NCBI RefSeq assembly: GCF_001039355.2
Contig: NW_019776149.1
Location: 1 to 46,240 of the forward strand
Length of the DNA stretch: 46,240 bases
DNA from: Lingula anatina
Lineage: Eukaryota > Brachiopoda > Lingulata > Lingulida > Lingulidae
Direction: 5' to 3'
Below are positions 1-10,486 of the stretch, in pieces. The notes under the pieces are model-generated. The model saw nothing but the letters and a program-made list of their open reading frames with translations, did no database searches and had not been told where the DNA came from. Numbering within the stretch: position 1 is the stretch's first letter; every line of letters starts with the position of its first letter. Position numbers and translations under genes: made by a program.

Positions 1-830
1 TTGCTGGCTACGGGCCTGAAATGGGTACCCATGTAGCAATGTACATAAGTGCGGTTGGGTTGACAGTTTTTTTGTGAGGGAGTATATTACATGTATCAAA
101 ATCAGGTGCCCCATAAAAAGCATTGGATAATTTACAGAATGTTTAAGGTATGTGTACAGGGACTGCCTGGAAAGGGTAAGCAAATGCGTTGAAAATATGA
201 AATAAATGTTGTCATAGACAAATGTTTTAATTCTGTAACACATTCCACTCTTAACCCACGTCCTAGATTTTGACCCAGTTAGGTCAAGCTAACCCTAACC
301 ATTATGGCTAAATGGAGCGCGTACTTTCTGTTACATGCACCCTCGTTAACGTTACCCCGGTGTAGGCCTACACCACCGAACGGCAGTTGCCATGTGCGTC
401 CGTCGATGAGATATTCAAATAATTTCTTAGTTGTCGAAAGAGCCAGTGCTGTTTTCAAAAATTGGTTATAATTAAGTTCCTGACCCTTTTGTCCTGTGTC
501 TTATTACCGCGAGTTCTCGGGGTCGATGCCAGATTTACCCGACGCCGCCATATTTGATTTTCTTAGTACAAGTAGACTTGGTGCTGAGTCGTTAAAATGA
601 AAAAAAAAAAACTACACAAGAATACAGTGCACTGCATCTTGGTATAGTTTGCTATACTCTAAGACCGATATGTTATTCTTATAGGTACCTGTATGACGGC
701 TAGACCAATTTGAAAATTGAATTTATCCTCAGATTAGTTGTCAAATTTAGAAGAAAAAAAAAACAACCGTATAAACTGCATTTTTTGATTTTCTTTTAAT
801 TTTATTATGTTTTGAACATTCCACCGTAGC
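1..830. other. non-coding stretch, no gene seen
   Basis: No convincing coding region is visible. The stretch contains a perfect 16-bp palindrome at 359-374 (core TGTAGGCCTACA) and short A-runs near 600 and 755. Nothing here resembles an exon with conserved sequence. Confidence 0.5.
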
Positions 831-926
831 CATGGGAGACAAACTGGGAAACATGGGAGACAAACTGGGAGCCATGGGAGACAAACTGGGAGACATGAGA
901 GACAAACTGGGAGACATGGGAGACAA
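831..926. repeat. 21-bp minisatellite, ~4.6 copies
   Basis: Units begin at 831, 852, 873, 894 and 915 and share the core CATGGGAGACAAACTGGGAG. The 21-bp period equals seven codons, so both minus-strand frames that stay open here are heptad repeats (for example SLSPMxP). No other coding evidence surrounds it, so I read it as a non-coding minisatellite that happens to stay open. Confidence 0.9.
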
Positions 927-1457
927 GTGGCAGACCACGTGACCTGAACGTCTTGCCAAAAGGAACGTAAGGGTATGGCGGGCGGAAGAGAGTCTTAGTA
1001 TTATCTTTTCGGCAGTTCCATATCCATGCATTATGGTCCAAGCACACGCATAAATGACTGTATGAAGTAAATTACTTTACAAGTCTTTCACGGCCGTTAA
1101 TCCAACACTATTTCGTAAGAAATACGTGCACAAGTTTTAAACAGTCTCAAACTGCTGCCTGTGCCTGTGCTAAAGCCCGCTCCTGCTGCCCGTACGCATG
1201 CTGCAGAAACCCTGTATACGGAACGTGCACGTTGGACAAGGCGACTTGGCGGCTGGGGGCGTTTTCGTCTTCTAGCGGTACACGCAGCCCTTGCCTAGAC
1301 CTAGGGTTGTCATCGTCTATCACTACCAGTCCTGGAAATCCTTTGTCTAGAGCCCTGTGAGATGACCCTAGAGACCAACAGATTGTACAAGTAGAAGCTA
1401 TATGTAAAGCAGGGTTTAAATTGCGGTAAAATAATTTTGCAGTGCCTTTAGATAAAG

Positions 1458-1824
1458 TTAAAGGGATAACAACTGTTCATTTTGGCGAAAAAGTGAATTT
1501 TCCTGGGGTAAACAACAATTTTCCCATATACTTACCAATGGTCAATGAATCCTTTTCCACATTCAAAGTCAGTCCCTGTTTTTTTTTTTTTTTTTTTTGT
1601 TTTCTAAAACGTTTTTTTTTTTTTTTGTAATAATCTCTTAAGAGATTATAATAGAGTATAGCCATCTATGGCGGGCACATGGTACAATGGAAAGCATATT
1701 TTCAGAATATTTGCTTTTACTGCCGTTTTTGTGATGAAATAGAATATACTATATTTCTATGAGTTGTTTAGAATGTTTTTATTGTGAAATATAGATCTCA
1801 TACGAAGAGTTGTTATCCCTTTAA
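1458..1824. mobile_element. TTAA-flanked MITE, copy 1
   Basis: A 367-bp non-autonomous element. It is bounded by a perfect 17-bp terminal inverted repeat, TTAAAGGGATAACAACT at the left and its reverse complement at the right end. The outermost TTAA is probably the target-site duplication. The centre is an 18-bp palindrome (1631-1648, TAATCTCTTAAGAGATTA) next to two T-runs. A diverged second copy lies at 44969-45313 with the same ends, the same central palindrome and colinear interior blocks. A TTAA target is typical of piggyBac-type transposases, but the ends read AGGG rather than the usual CCC, so the family assignment is open. No transposase ORF is inside. Confidence 0.88.
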
Positions 1825-3500
1825 TCTCTAACTTAATAAGTTTACAGCTCAAAATATATCAACACTTTCAGTTTGAAAAGAAATGCACTTTAAACGTTGG
1901 TCTTTAATATAAATGAGATATCGTCATAATTCATTCCTGAAAAAAATAGAAAGAAACAAATGTTCTGAACTGATTTTTTTTTTTTTTTTGCCGTTGAATC
2001 CGTTGAATAAGCCAACCTCTATGCCCGAATTATTCCAACAACAAATAACAAAGTTTAAAACTCAACACGTTTTGAAGAAATACAAAGACGGTTCCAACAG
2101 CTGATCACACATTTGTCCGTCGCTGCTCATGACGAAACTCTGCCTCACATATAATTTACGGCCCAGTGGGTACATCAAGGAAATTTGTATGTCATTGCTT
2201 TATATGATTATAGAAAATGTCTACCTTTACCCAGTGAATGACAAAGTGTTTAGATGTCACCTCTGTAACTTTAAGCGTAATTTATCTCCACTAACTCAAA
2301 CAAAAAAGCGCGCCAGTGCTTTGTTATTCCATTGCTTGTGGCATGAGTAAAATCAAACAGAAGATTTTCAATAAAATGATAAATGTTGTCAGAAAATATT
2401 TTAAACTGTTTTAGAAAGACTACAAACCCACCGTAATATCTGCTGTAACAAGTTCTGCACAAAGGCCATCCTCTCACTTGTAACACTAGGAGGAGACAGA
2501 CTACAAATATTGATGATTTGAAGTAAGCCATTACCGCCACGTCCCTTTATCTTGCAGAAAATAAACTAAATCATTCGCTGACAGTTCTATATAACCGTCA
2601 CTCGCGTGAGAATAACGATGCATTGACCACATGTTAGTCAAACCTGACGAAAAAGGATGTGCTGTCCTTGATGTTTATTGATAGTGAAACCCCACAGTGT
2701 ATTAGGGCGCGGCGCTTTTAAACCACATCCGTTCTTTGGGTGAAGGATGAGTTCCATTGGTCACTTTTTAAAATTAATTGCGATAGGATTTTCCTTATTG
2801 TAGCATTTTTTTTACATATATCCATTATTTATTATCTAGAAAAACGCCGCGAAAAGACGCGTTAATCGTCAGGTTATTATAAATTATAAATAAGACGATA
2901 AAAAATATTAATGGATTCCGAATAAACAAGACATGTTGAAGGGATAAAACTGGAAGTCAGGACATTCCGTGATCCACACTCCTTACGTTACTCGCGACCC
3001 CTTTCCGGTTTGACCAGCAGTTTTCCTCATTGCATACTGCGGTGACTAAGGCAACCGTTTATATCCTGGTGTTACTGCTGACTATCTGTATCATAGAATC
3101 TAGTTCATTGTTCAGGAAGTTATACTTACACAAATGCAACAGAAGCTAAACAAACACACATACTGGTGGACGAGCCCAGTACAGCTGCACTTAAAATTAT
3201 TTTTTTCCAGACGGATTTGCAAAATTTGTGGGTCGGTTTCAGAAACCAACTGTGAATTTTCTTTAAACAGAAAGCAATATGTTATCATAAAATATTATTA
3301 TTCAGTTATTTTTCCTCTTAAAAGTTGGAGAAACAACCATTTCAGGCCATTGCGTTAGTTGGTACTCGTGCACTGGACAGGGTATGTCAAGCTGTGTTCA
3401 TGCACTCACGTCATATTCCATTATACAGAAAGTTGAGTATTACTTTTCTACGCTTCTGTAAGCTGATATAATACCACTACTATAAAACAAGAGTGGTGCT
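1825..3500. other. non-coding stretch, no gene seen
   Basis: AT-rich sequence with several short open frames that lack conserved motifs or splice context. A T-run lies at about 1974-1989. I see no supportable gene. Confidence 0.45.
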
Positions 3501-3502
3501 AT

Positions 3503-3537
<35 letters not shown>

Positions 3538-3541
3538 TTTT
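3501..3541. repeat. (ATTT)n microsatellite
   Basis: About ten uninterrupted copies of a TTTA/ATTT tetranucleotide. Confidence 0.95.
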
Positions 3542-4534
3542 TGTTGTATCATCCTCATTTTAGATATTGACACAAAGCTAAAACATTCCTTTTACATCCA
3601 TCGCTAGAGAGAGGGAACATATTTTATGTACGCATTTGGTTAGTAAACAGCTATGAACTATGAAATACGTGCCTCGCGCCCCTTTGATGACGATAAGTGA
3701 AAGGAATGATAAAGGCAACAAAGTAGAAAGAAATATGAAAATAATAATAATAATAAAACAATGAACAATGAAGTAGCCTTAGTAATGGAAAAAAAGTGTT
3801 GAAAGTTGGAAATCATAAATGAATACCAAACCGTGCAGTGTAAAAAGTGTAAAAAAAACATACAATTCATTAAATAATAAACTTGATCTTATATCTTAAA
3901 CTATTTTACCCCATCCCTTATTCATCACAGTTAAACAATAGTTAGCTATTTATAGTTGACCCACAAACATTAAAACACGTACATGTACATGTATATGCAT
4001 GTACGTAGGAAGGGGTGCGGGGGGGGCTTGTAGTGACTACAGAACCTATACGTAAACACATCTTTTTGTGCAATAAATCAGACTCAGGTTCGTCAAAAAA
4101 TAAATACCGCTCAATTGAAAATCGACATATTTCATTAATTGGGTTAACTTCCTCCTTCACCTGCATCTCACCTTTCCAAGTGCGTACGCACCAAAGACTC
4201 TATTTGAAACTCTATTTCCTGGCAAGCGACCTTGATGATAAAATAACAATCTGTTGTGTAATTTGTGTGTATTTTTAAATCGATGTGGCGGATATGTCTC
4301 CGACTTCCCTACAGATAGTCAGACAAAGCTTGATCTGTAATCCGGCTTTAAATGGTCGATCTTTGCTCGATAAGTTGGAAGAAATGACTATCTGTGCTCA
4401 TATGTTGTAAATTACCATGAAAACTGTTCATTTCCCATCGGTTAATCATGCTTAGAATTGTGATTTATGCTTTGGATTTTCTGAAGTTAAGCAAGATTGC
4501 AATGTATTATTTTTATTTCTGAGAAGACACTTAC
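3542..4534. other. non-coding stretch with small inverted repeat
   Basis: No gene is supported. An 11-bp inverted repeat (ACAGATAGTCA near 4311 and TGACTATCTGT near 4386) encloses about 65 bp. An ACATGTACATGTA-type palindromic run lies near 3980. Confidence 0.4.
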
Positions 4535-4538
4535 GCTC

Positions 4539-4569
<31 letters not shown>

Positions 4570-4674
4570 CACACACACAGACACACACACACATGCCCTC
4601 TCTCTCTCTCTCTCTCTCTCTCTAAGCTCTCTCACTCCCTATTTTTCTCTCTTTAAGCTCACACACACACACAC
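4535..4674. repeat. compound (TC)n/(CA)n microsatellite
   Basis: Alternating TC and CA dinucleotide blocks separated by short interruptions such as TAAGCTC. The compound TC-then-CA arrangement recurs at 29694-29759. Confidence 0.92.
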
Positions 4675-7286
4675 GTGTACTTCGCCCTTCATCTTTCCTC
4701 CATACATACGTCCCCGTATCCCACTAACAACACTTAACTCTGTGTCAGCTTCCTCTCCGCCCCAGTGGTCGAACCGAATGTCCAAATTTCCGTTTCAATT
4801 ATAGAAGCTGATATTTGATTTTAACTAAGAATTTGCCAAGCTTCCTGTTCGGAAGGCCCCGACAATGTGCCAAACCCAGCAGCTAAATTAAACGGTCACA
4901 GTTGTCGGGTTAACGATTAAAGGATGCATTGCCACTTTGCTTTGTTTCAGTGATTTGATAACGCACGCGTTTAATGGGAAAACACCGTAGATATTTACCG
5001 ACTTGTATGTACTTCCCCCGATGCCGTATTGATCTAAGTTTCTCGGGTGTAAGCCATGCGCAAGGAACGATCTGTGTTTTCTATGAAAACTCTGTGTATC
5101 TTGGTGGATTGTTGTATCCCAACTTATTTAGCGGTGCTAAATTTCACATTTCTTTCTTAAATACTTCGCCATCAACTGAAGCTCCAGCAAAAATACAAAA
5201 GGAGATACTTGTAAAAGGAGCTACTTATACTTACACTGTACTGTGATATAGTGAAAATATTTTCATAATGCAGCAGGTTTAGTATTACAAATTGTTTTTT
5301 TTTTTTTTTTTTTGTCATACATGTGTACTACTATATTATTTTACAATGTACATAATTTATTTTTATATAATGCACTTTGTTGCAAGATGCTTCTGTGTAT
5401 CGGCTTCAATACCCGGTACAATGCAAGATTTAGATTTTCATGTATAAGAAGGCAAATCGAAGACAAGGGTGACAGTCATATGGCAACTGGCTGCGCGTAG
5501 GAAGATATTCAGAACGGAGCGCGTGCGCTGAGATGACGTCGCGGTCGAAATTTTGTAAATTGCGTAACCTTCGCGAAAGTTCAAGAATTGTACTTTATAC
5601 CCTGCATAAGTACCTGGTGAAAATTAAGACATGGTAGCAGAGTTTATTATGTGTATCATCGTGCGTGATTTACCTAGAAGTAAGAAGCAATGAATGAGGT
5701 AGATCTCGACGAAGTCGGCCAACTGGTCACTTTTGGGTCATAGCAACACTGTAACATTTTGAGATATCTCCTGTCACAGGAATTGTGCAACTTATTCACG
5801 TCAGTGGAAGGTGGCTTTTTGCATAAGAAAACTGACTATAAAGTTTCATTAAAATCAAACCTGGCAACTTTTTTTACCAGTCGGAAAACTGGCATCGTCA
5901 CACTAGCCGTCAGATGTCAGTGATATTTGTTTATCAAGACAAGAGCAACTGATAGTTAAAATGTACTTCCTGTTTTGAGAATGCATGTGGTAGGTGAGAA
6001 ACTTTCATGTTCAATTGAAACATATACGATGTTTGTTTAAATAGTGATAATAATAAATGAAAAAAAAAATCGATATTACATATCATTACTTATTTTAAAA
6101 ATACTTAAGTTATTTTTGTCTTATGTTAACTTTTTAACAATTATCGCAAGCACATTTTTATTTAAGAAAATCTATGCAAATGGGAATTTGCCTCAGTGAG
6201 AATTTAGGCAGTGACAAATAAAAAGAAAAACAACTATCACATGTGTATATATATATATGGTAATTTATTAGAAACATAATGGGGCATTCAGACCATTATT
6301 CCCATGAAACAAAGAATTTATTGCACATTTCAGGCATGCAACCACTTATTAAATGCTTGCACCAATTTCAACATTTAATTTAAATCTTTAAAAAAATCAT
6401 ATCATATCATAATAGTAGATTCTCACAGATGTATCTTAAATCAAGTTATTCTAGTCAAAAGTTATCTATCCAGACGGGAGTGTACCCCTTAGCTAAATAC
6501 TATTTTAATTTTACATTAACGTTACAATAACCTTGATGTTCTCAGCAGATGAGATACTAGTATTAGGTAATTTTTAATCAGTTGAATTTAAATTGCACTG
6601 ATGTCACTATCCATATTTATTTATAGCAGGCTTTATCTTTGGGAATAAAAAAGCAAAAAAATCCATGCTGCCACCAGACAATGGCAACATACTAATATTT
6701 ATATAATAATAATAAACAGACAGGACTTGAGCATATAAAATACCGCAAGCTAATCATTGATTGTACAGTAACATTTTGATGTTCTAGGCACATGAGACAT
6801 TCAACCATTTGAAATCAGACAACAGACAAAAAAAGTCTTTCTCTTCTTAACAGCAAACAATACACATTCCTTATATCTCTTATATCCTATAATAAGAAGT
6901 ACGTGGCCCTTGCAATGCTGTTATCTGAAAAATAAAACAAAGCTAATTAAAAAAATTATTTCACACAAATTCATATTTTAATATTTCAAAGGTTTTACAT
7001 TCCAAAGCAACTTTCCTGAGTAAAATTACTTTTTTAATCATCCACCTTTACTTATATACTGTACAATTCCTGTACTATTTCATACCTTGGCTGTCGGACC
7101 ATAGCAGAATCCATAGGTGATATAAGGTACAGTATGTGGGCTGTCAGCTGTTGTTAAGGTGTTGTTATGAAGTTTCTAAAAGTTGTTGAAGATGTCTCAC
7201 TTCCCGTCTTTTTTCATTTAAATACTGAAAAATATAAATAGTACATTTGTAATCTGTCTTATCTAAATTATATTCATAATTGCTTT
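4675..7286. other. non-coding stretch downstream of minus-strand nuclease ORF
   Basis: No gene is supported. A T-run sits at 5295-5313. Two similar ~40-bp segments (about 6520-6557 and 6760-6799) share the core TTGATGTTCT followed by a CAxATGAGA block. For the minus-strand nuclease ORF that ends at 7287, a possible polyadenylation hexamer AATAAA reads on the minus strand at 6616-6621. This zone could therefore be its 3' untranslated region. Confidence 0.4.
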
Positions 7287-8297
7287 TTAAAGTTCTGCTT
7301 CACTACAACTATCTTCACTATCACTGTTTTCTTTTATAATTTCTTCACTACACAAATTATCTAAGCTATTTAAACACTCCCCTTCACATACACAACTTGG
7401 CCCACATGTTCTATTTTTCTTCCTACATCCACAACGGTTGCCACACATGTTATCTACCTTCCTACAACTACACCCTTTCATTAAGAAATTTAAATTATCC
7501 TGTGCTAATTTATCCACCTCATTTGTTGAGAATTTATATTTGAGTTTCCCTTCTTCTAACTGGTACCCCCATTCTAAGACATCTAAATACTCTATCCTAT
7601 TCTGGCCTGCTTGTCCCCACATCTGTGCTATATAACAAGTCCTTAACCAGTGTAACTCTAAGCTATCTTCTAGTGGCAATACATGCTCCAAGGATTCTAC
7701 ATCTAGCAAAGCCGACCTTATATTACCTAACCAAATAGAAACATTTTCTGAATAACTGAGGTCCTTATTATACAAACTTCTGAAATAACTAATGGGGCTA
7801 CTGTCTGGATTCACTGACAAAAAAGCATTGCAGCATTTCCTAAAATAAAGACAACCTAACAGACGGTAAAAAGCTAATAGTCCACTTCTGAAGTTCCCTG
7901 CACCTACTTCATCAAGAGTTCCTACAGCACTATTTCCAGATATAAAGTCAGCATACCTATAGAATATAGAATATATTGTTTTTTTACCAAATCCCCTAAA
8001 AAATGAAACATAATCACACCCAGAACATACAAACAAAACCTGCATAATTTTACCTACCTTTGACCTATCTAACCTACTCAAGTCTGGATCATTCATTATG
8101 TAACCATGCAACCTCTTAATATTAACATACATTTCATCGTACAATTTACAACTTAATTTTATCAAGATGTTTTTACCTAGGTACTCTCTGCTATCATACA
8201 AACCAAGCCCTATTTCTAGTACGTCAGTATCTGGTGATATGATTATTACATTATTTTCTGAACTATTCAGACTGTGAAGCCAGACTAAACTGTCCCC
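7287..8297 (-). CDS. FEN1/XPG-like nuclease half with CXC cysteine-rich tail (N-terminus missing)
   Basis: The frame is open for 336 codons from 8297 to the TAA at 7287, with a TAA at 8298-8300 just upstream. No ATG lies near the conserved start; the first start-like codon is a TTG at 8201. Residues encoded around 8290-8200 carry an acidic I-domain-like segment (GDSLVWLH then SPDTDVLEIGL). This is followed by SGCDY-VSFFRGFGKKT, which matches the GCDY-x-RGIGPK helix-hairpin-helix of FEN1/XPG nucleases. The C-terminus has eleven cysteines in a tesmin/TSO1-like CXC pattern (GCSCRK, CGNRCGCRK, CGPSCVCEGEC), then an acidic tail. The family's first acidic half is absent from this frame. It may lie in an unseen upstream exon (an acceptor-like AG precedes GGGACAG) or be lost. 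I infer a metal-dependent structure-specific nuclease, probably from a mobile element. It could be a decayed copy, although no stop interrupts the frame. Confidence 0.72.
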   Translation of the reverse strand, partial: GDSLVWLHSLNSSENNVIIISPDTDVLEIGLGLYDSREYLGKNILIKLSCKLYDEMYVNIKRLHGYIMNDPDLSRLDRSKVGKIMQVLFVCSGCDYVSFFRGFGKKTIYSIFYRYADFISGNSAVGTLDEVGAGNFRSGLLAFYRLLGCLYFRKCCNAFLSVNPDSSPISYFRSLYNKDLSYSENVSIWLGNIRSALLDVESLEHVLPLEDSLELHWLRTCYIAQMWGQAGQNRIEYLDVLEWGYQLEEGKLKYKFSTNEVDKLAQDNLNFLMKGCSCRKVDNMCGNRCGCRKKNRTCGPSCVCEGECLNSLDNLCSEEIIKENSDSEDSCSEAEL

Positions 8298-9400
8298 TTA
8301 GTAGTAGAATAACTGTAACTATAATCAGACATGGTAACATTAGGTTCTATTTCTTTATCTACAGGAATGTCTTCAGCAGCTACACTACCTACTTTGTCAT
8401 TCTCAGCAGCAACATTGTTGGTATTTGATGTATCTGTAGCAGTATTCTTATTATTTACAAAATCTGTTATTAAAGGAGAACTGAGATACTTATCATATAT
8501 ATAAAAACTTTTTCTATGTCTTTTTCTTTTATTAGAAGAACTATAGTTATTCCTTCTTTTTTTTGCCCTATTCCTACCATTTCTACGCTTGTGCCTACCT
8601 ATCCCACTACCTCTTCTACACTTTGTAGTCAACAGCTTACTACCACAGCCATTACATACAGACACCAGCATTTTTACTACTGTTGGTAGGTACAGTGCTA
8701 CACTCATTCCTGTAAAAGGTGGTGGCAGTGGAATGACATACAGCACTATTCCTACCAAAAAGAGTAAAAATGCAAACAACACAGATACAGAAAGGACCCC
8801 TAGGTAACCCCTGGTGCAGCCAGTGTTTTTGTTGGAGGTGGGTGTGGTATGTGCAACAGTGTTAGGGGTTGGTGAGCTAGTGGCTTCAATGTTTTCACGC
8901 ATCTTAAAAGGCGACTTGTGAAACATTTTGGAAACTAACTTCTGTTTATGTGCAGGTATGAGAGGGTGAGATGGTTGTGATGGCACTGTATGCCTGTTGT
9001 AGATGCAGTCTTCAACTTGCTCCTCACATTCTTCCACAGAGAGAGAGGCAAATCTGTTGTGACAGATAATGGAAGAAATCTGAGGATCAAGTGTCTTCAC
9101 TGCATTTGTACGTTTGCATGTTTGCTTGCGATTGCATGGTGTCTGCTTGTTTTTTGTTTTATTGCATGTTTTGAAAGTAAGTGGAGAGAATGAAGGTTTA
9201 GGGTGTGCAGTGGGAGGGTGAGGAGAAGGGGGGTGAGTAGTTAGGGGTTTTGAAGGTTGAAGGCGGGTGGTAGGGGTCAGAGAAGGTAGGGATGAGGTAA
9301 GTGACGGGGTTGAAGGAAGGGGGTGGGCAGTGGGGGGGAAGGAAGGTGGGAGTGAAGGTGGTGGTGGTGGGGTTGAAGGAAGGGGGTGGGCAGTGGGGGG
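8285..9400 (-). CDS. membrane-anchored basic C-terminal part of SGNH ORF (downstream of frameshift)
   Basis: Open frame ending with TAG at 8285-8287. No convincing ATG begins it; numbering from the GTG at 9100 gives 271 residues. Read upstream, the same frame stays open through CNRKQTCKRTNAV-like basic/cysteine sequence, PTAHPKPSFSP, and then the 21-residue proline repeats of the hydrolase tail. It is therefore most simply the C-terminal part of the upstream SGNH protein, displaced by one base. From the GTG: polar Ser/Pro region (1-97), hydrophobic segment 99-125, second hydrophobic segment about 131-148, CNGCGSK (149-155), strongly basic block 161-197 (RHKRRNGRNRAKKRR), then an acidic/polar tail with SYSYSTT. 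I do not recognise the family. Two membrane passes and a nuclear-localisation-like basic patch are inferences. It could instead be an independent protein. Confidence 0.55.
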   Translation of the reverse strand, partial: PPTAHPLPSTPPPPPSLPPSFPPTAHPLPSTPSLTSSLPSLTPTTRLQPSKPLTTHPPSPHPPTAHPKPSFSPLTFKTCNKTKNKQTPCNRKQTCKRTNAVKTLDPQISSIICHNRFASLSVEECEEQVEDCIYNRHTVPSQPSHPLIPAHKQKLVSKMFHKSPFKMRENIEATSSPTPNTVAHTTPTSNKNTGCTRGYLGVLSVSVLFAFLLFLVGIVLYVIPLPPPFTGMSVALYLPTVVKMLVSVCNGCGSKLLTTKCRRGSGIGRHKRRNGRNRAKKRRNNYSSSNKRKRHRKSFYIYDKYLSSPLITDFVNNKNTATDTSNTNNVAAENDKVGSVAAEDIPVDKEIEPNVTMSDYSYSYSTTKGTV

Positions 9401-10293
9401 AAAGAAGGTGGGAGTGAAGGTGGTGGTGGTGGGGTTGAAGGAAGGGGGTGGGCAGTGGGGGGAAAGGAAGGTGGGAGTGAAGGTGGTGGTGGTGGGGTTG
9501 AAGTCAGGGGGTGGGCAGTAAGGAATACTGGAGAGGTAAGACCATCAGGAGGAGGGGTAGGGGTAGGGAGGGCAGGCCAATCCTCCTCAGAAGATAGAGT
9601 AGGAATGACCTGTGGAAGGGGAGTGGGCACAGGGACAAGCTCAGCTGCAACCTTCTGAACTGCATCAGACAGGTATTGAGTTAGAAGTTTAATGCCTAAA
9701 AAATTTAAATGAAGGCCATCACGTGCTAGTAATTTCACAGCTTGATGTCTTTGGAAAATCTCAGTACTGTCCAAAAAATACAAAAAGTGCTGAGATTTGC
9801 AGTAAAAGTTTAGGCTATTGTTCAACAAGCTGTATTTGTTGTTCAAATTTTGTATAAAATTTGGCTGAGCTAAAAGATTCGTGATGGGCTTAAAGTTGTT
9901 TACCTCGCGGGGTAAAACAGCCGAAATGCAAATTTTTATGTTGGGGTTCACACCACAAACATTAGAAACCAGAGAATGGAATTTCTGAAGGCAACTGTTA
10001 ACGGTTTCCGATGGTAATTTTATGTTGTTGGTGCCCACATGTAAAACCAAAATATCAAAATTCATGAGAGAGAGGTTTGCTTTTTGGATGCCTAAAAAAA
10101 CCTCCTCAATTTTGGCACCGTAAATTGACAATGTTGTGGTGTTTAAATCCGAAAAAGGTGAAAAGTTTTCTTTTAAATGTGTCAACATTGAATCCCCAAC
10201 AATTAAAACCTGACCTCTACAGGACTGCATAGGTGCACAGCTAGCTTCAAAAGTATGAGGGACAGGAGGGGGTGAAGGGCGGGAGAAAGCCAT
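9277..10293 (-). CDS. SGNH/GDSL-type hydrolase with proline-rich repeat tail (frameshifted)
   Basis: ATG at 10293, 338 residues to the stop at 9277. The SGNH blocks are in order: VLIVGDSMLTHL (block I, Ser35 nucleophile), Gly59 in IYGAKIEEV (block II), HVGTNN at 85-90 (block III) and DGLHLNFLG at 192-200 (block V, Asp192 and His195). The catalytic set therefore looks complete. No signal peptide is seen. After residue ~220 the chain becomes Pro-rich with a 21-residue repeat (PPPPPSLPPSFPPTAHPLPST) encoded by a 63-bp minisatellite. One unit is 62 bp, which shifts the frame and ends the protein early. Stand-alone esterases of this fold also occur in ORF1 proteins of some non-LTR retrotransposons. 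Substrate is unknown. A TATA-type promoter lies ~215 bp upstream. Confidence 0.78.
   Translation of the reverse strand: MAFSRPSPPPVPHTFEASCAPMQSCRGQVLIVGDSMLTHLKENFSPFSDLNTTTLSIYGAKIEEVFLGIQKANLSLMNFDILVLHVGTNNIKLPSETVNSCLQKFHSLVSNVCGVNPNIKICISAVLPREVNNFKPITNLLAQPNFIQNLNNKYSLLNNSLNFYCKSQHFLYFLDSTEIFQRHQAVKLLARDGLHLNFLGIKLLTQYLSDAVQKVAAELVPVPTPLPQVIPTLSSEEDWPALPTPTPPPDGLTSPVFLTAHPLTSTPPPPPSLPPSFPPTAHPLPSTPPPPPSLPPSFPPLPTPFLQPHHHHLHSHLPSPPLPTPFLQPRHLPHPYLL
9306..9515. repeat. 63-bp coding minisatellite, ~3.3 copies, G-rich on plus strand
   Basis: The marker TTGAAGGAAGGGGG begins at 9310, 9373 and 9435, and a variant begins at 9498, giving spacings of 63, 62 and 63. The 62-bp unit has lost one base in the G/A run (near 9395-9406). 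On the minus strand each full unit encodes 21 Pro-rich residues of the SGNH protein. On the plus strand, runs such as GGGGGTGGGCAGTGGGGGGG could form a G-quadruplex. Confidence 0.92.
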
Positions 10294-10486
10294 CCTTAAC
10301 TACACAATTAACTACAAAAATGCTACAAATATAAAAATAACGAATAAACTTAACTTGCAATACTTCAGAATTTCTGCTTATCCCACTTAAAGATCTTGAT
10401 TGCTACTTGAAGGTAATATGTATATATATCAACAGCCAAGACAAGTGTTCTACATGAACTACACTAGACAACAGAGTTGCAAGTGT

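Noticed and set aside
284-303. TAACCCTAACC resembling telomeric repeats
   Set aside because: Fewer than two units, with no array, so chance or isolated.
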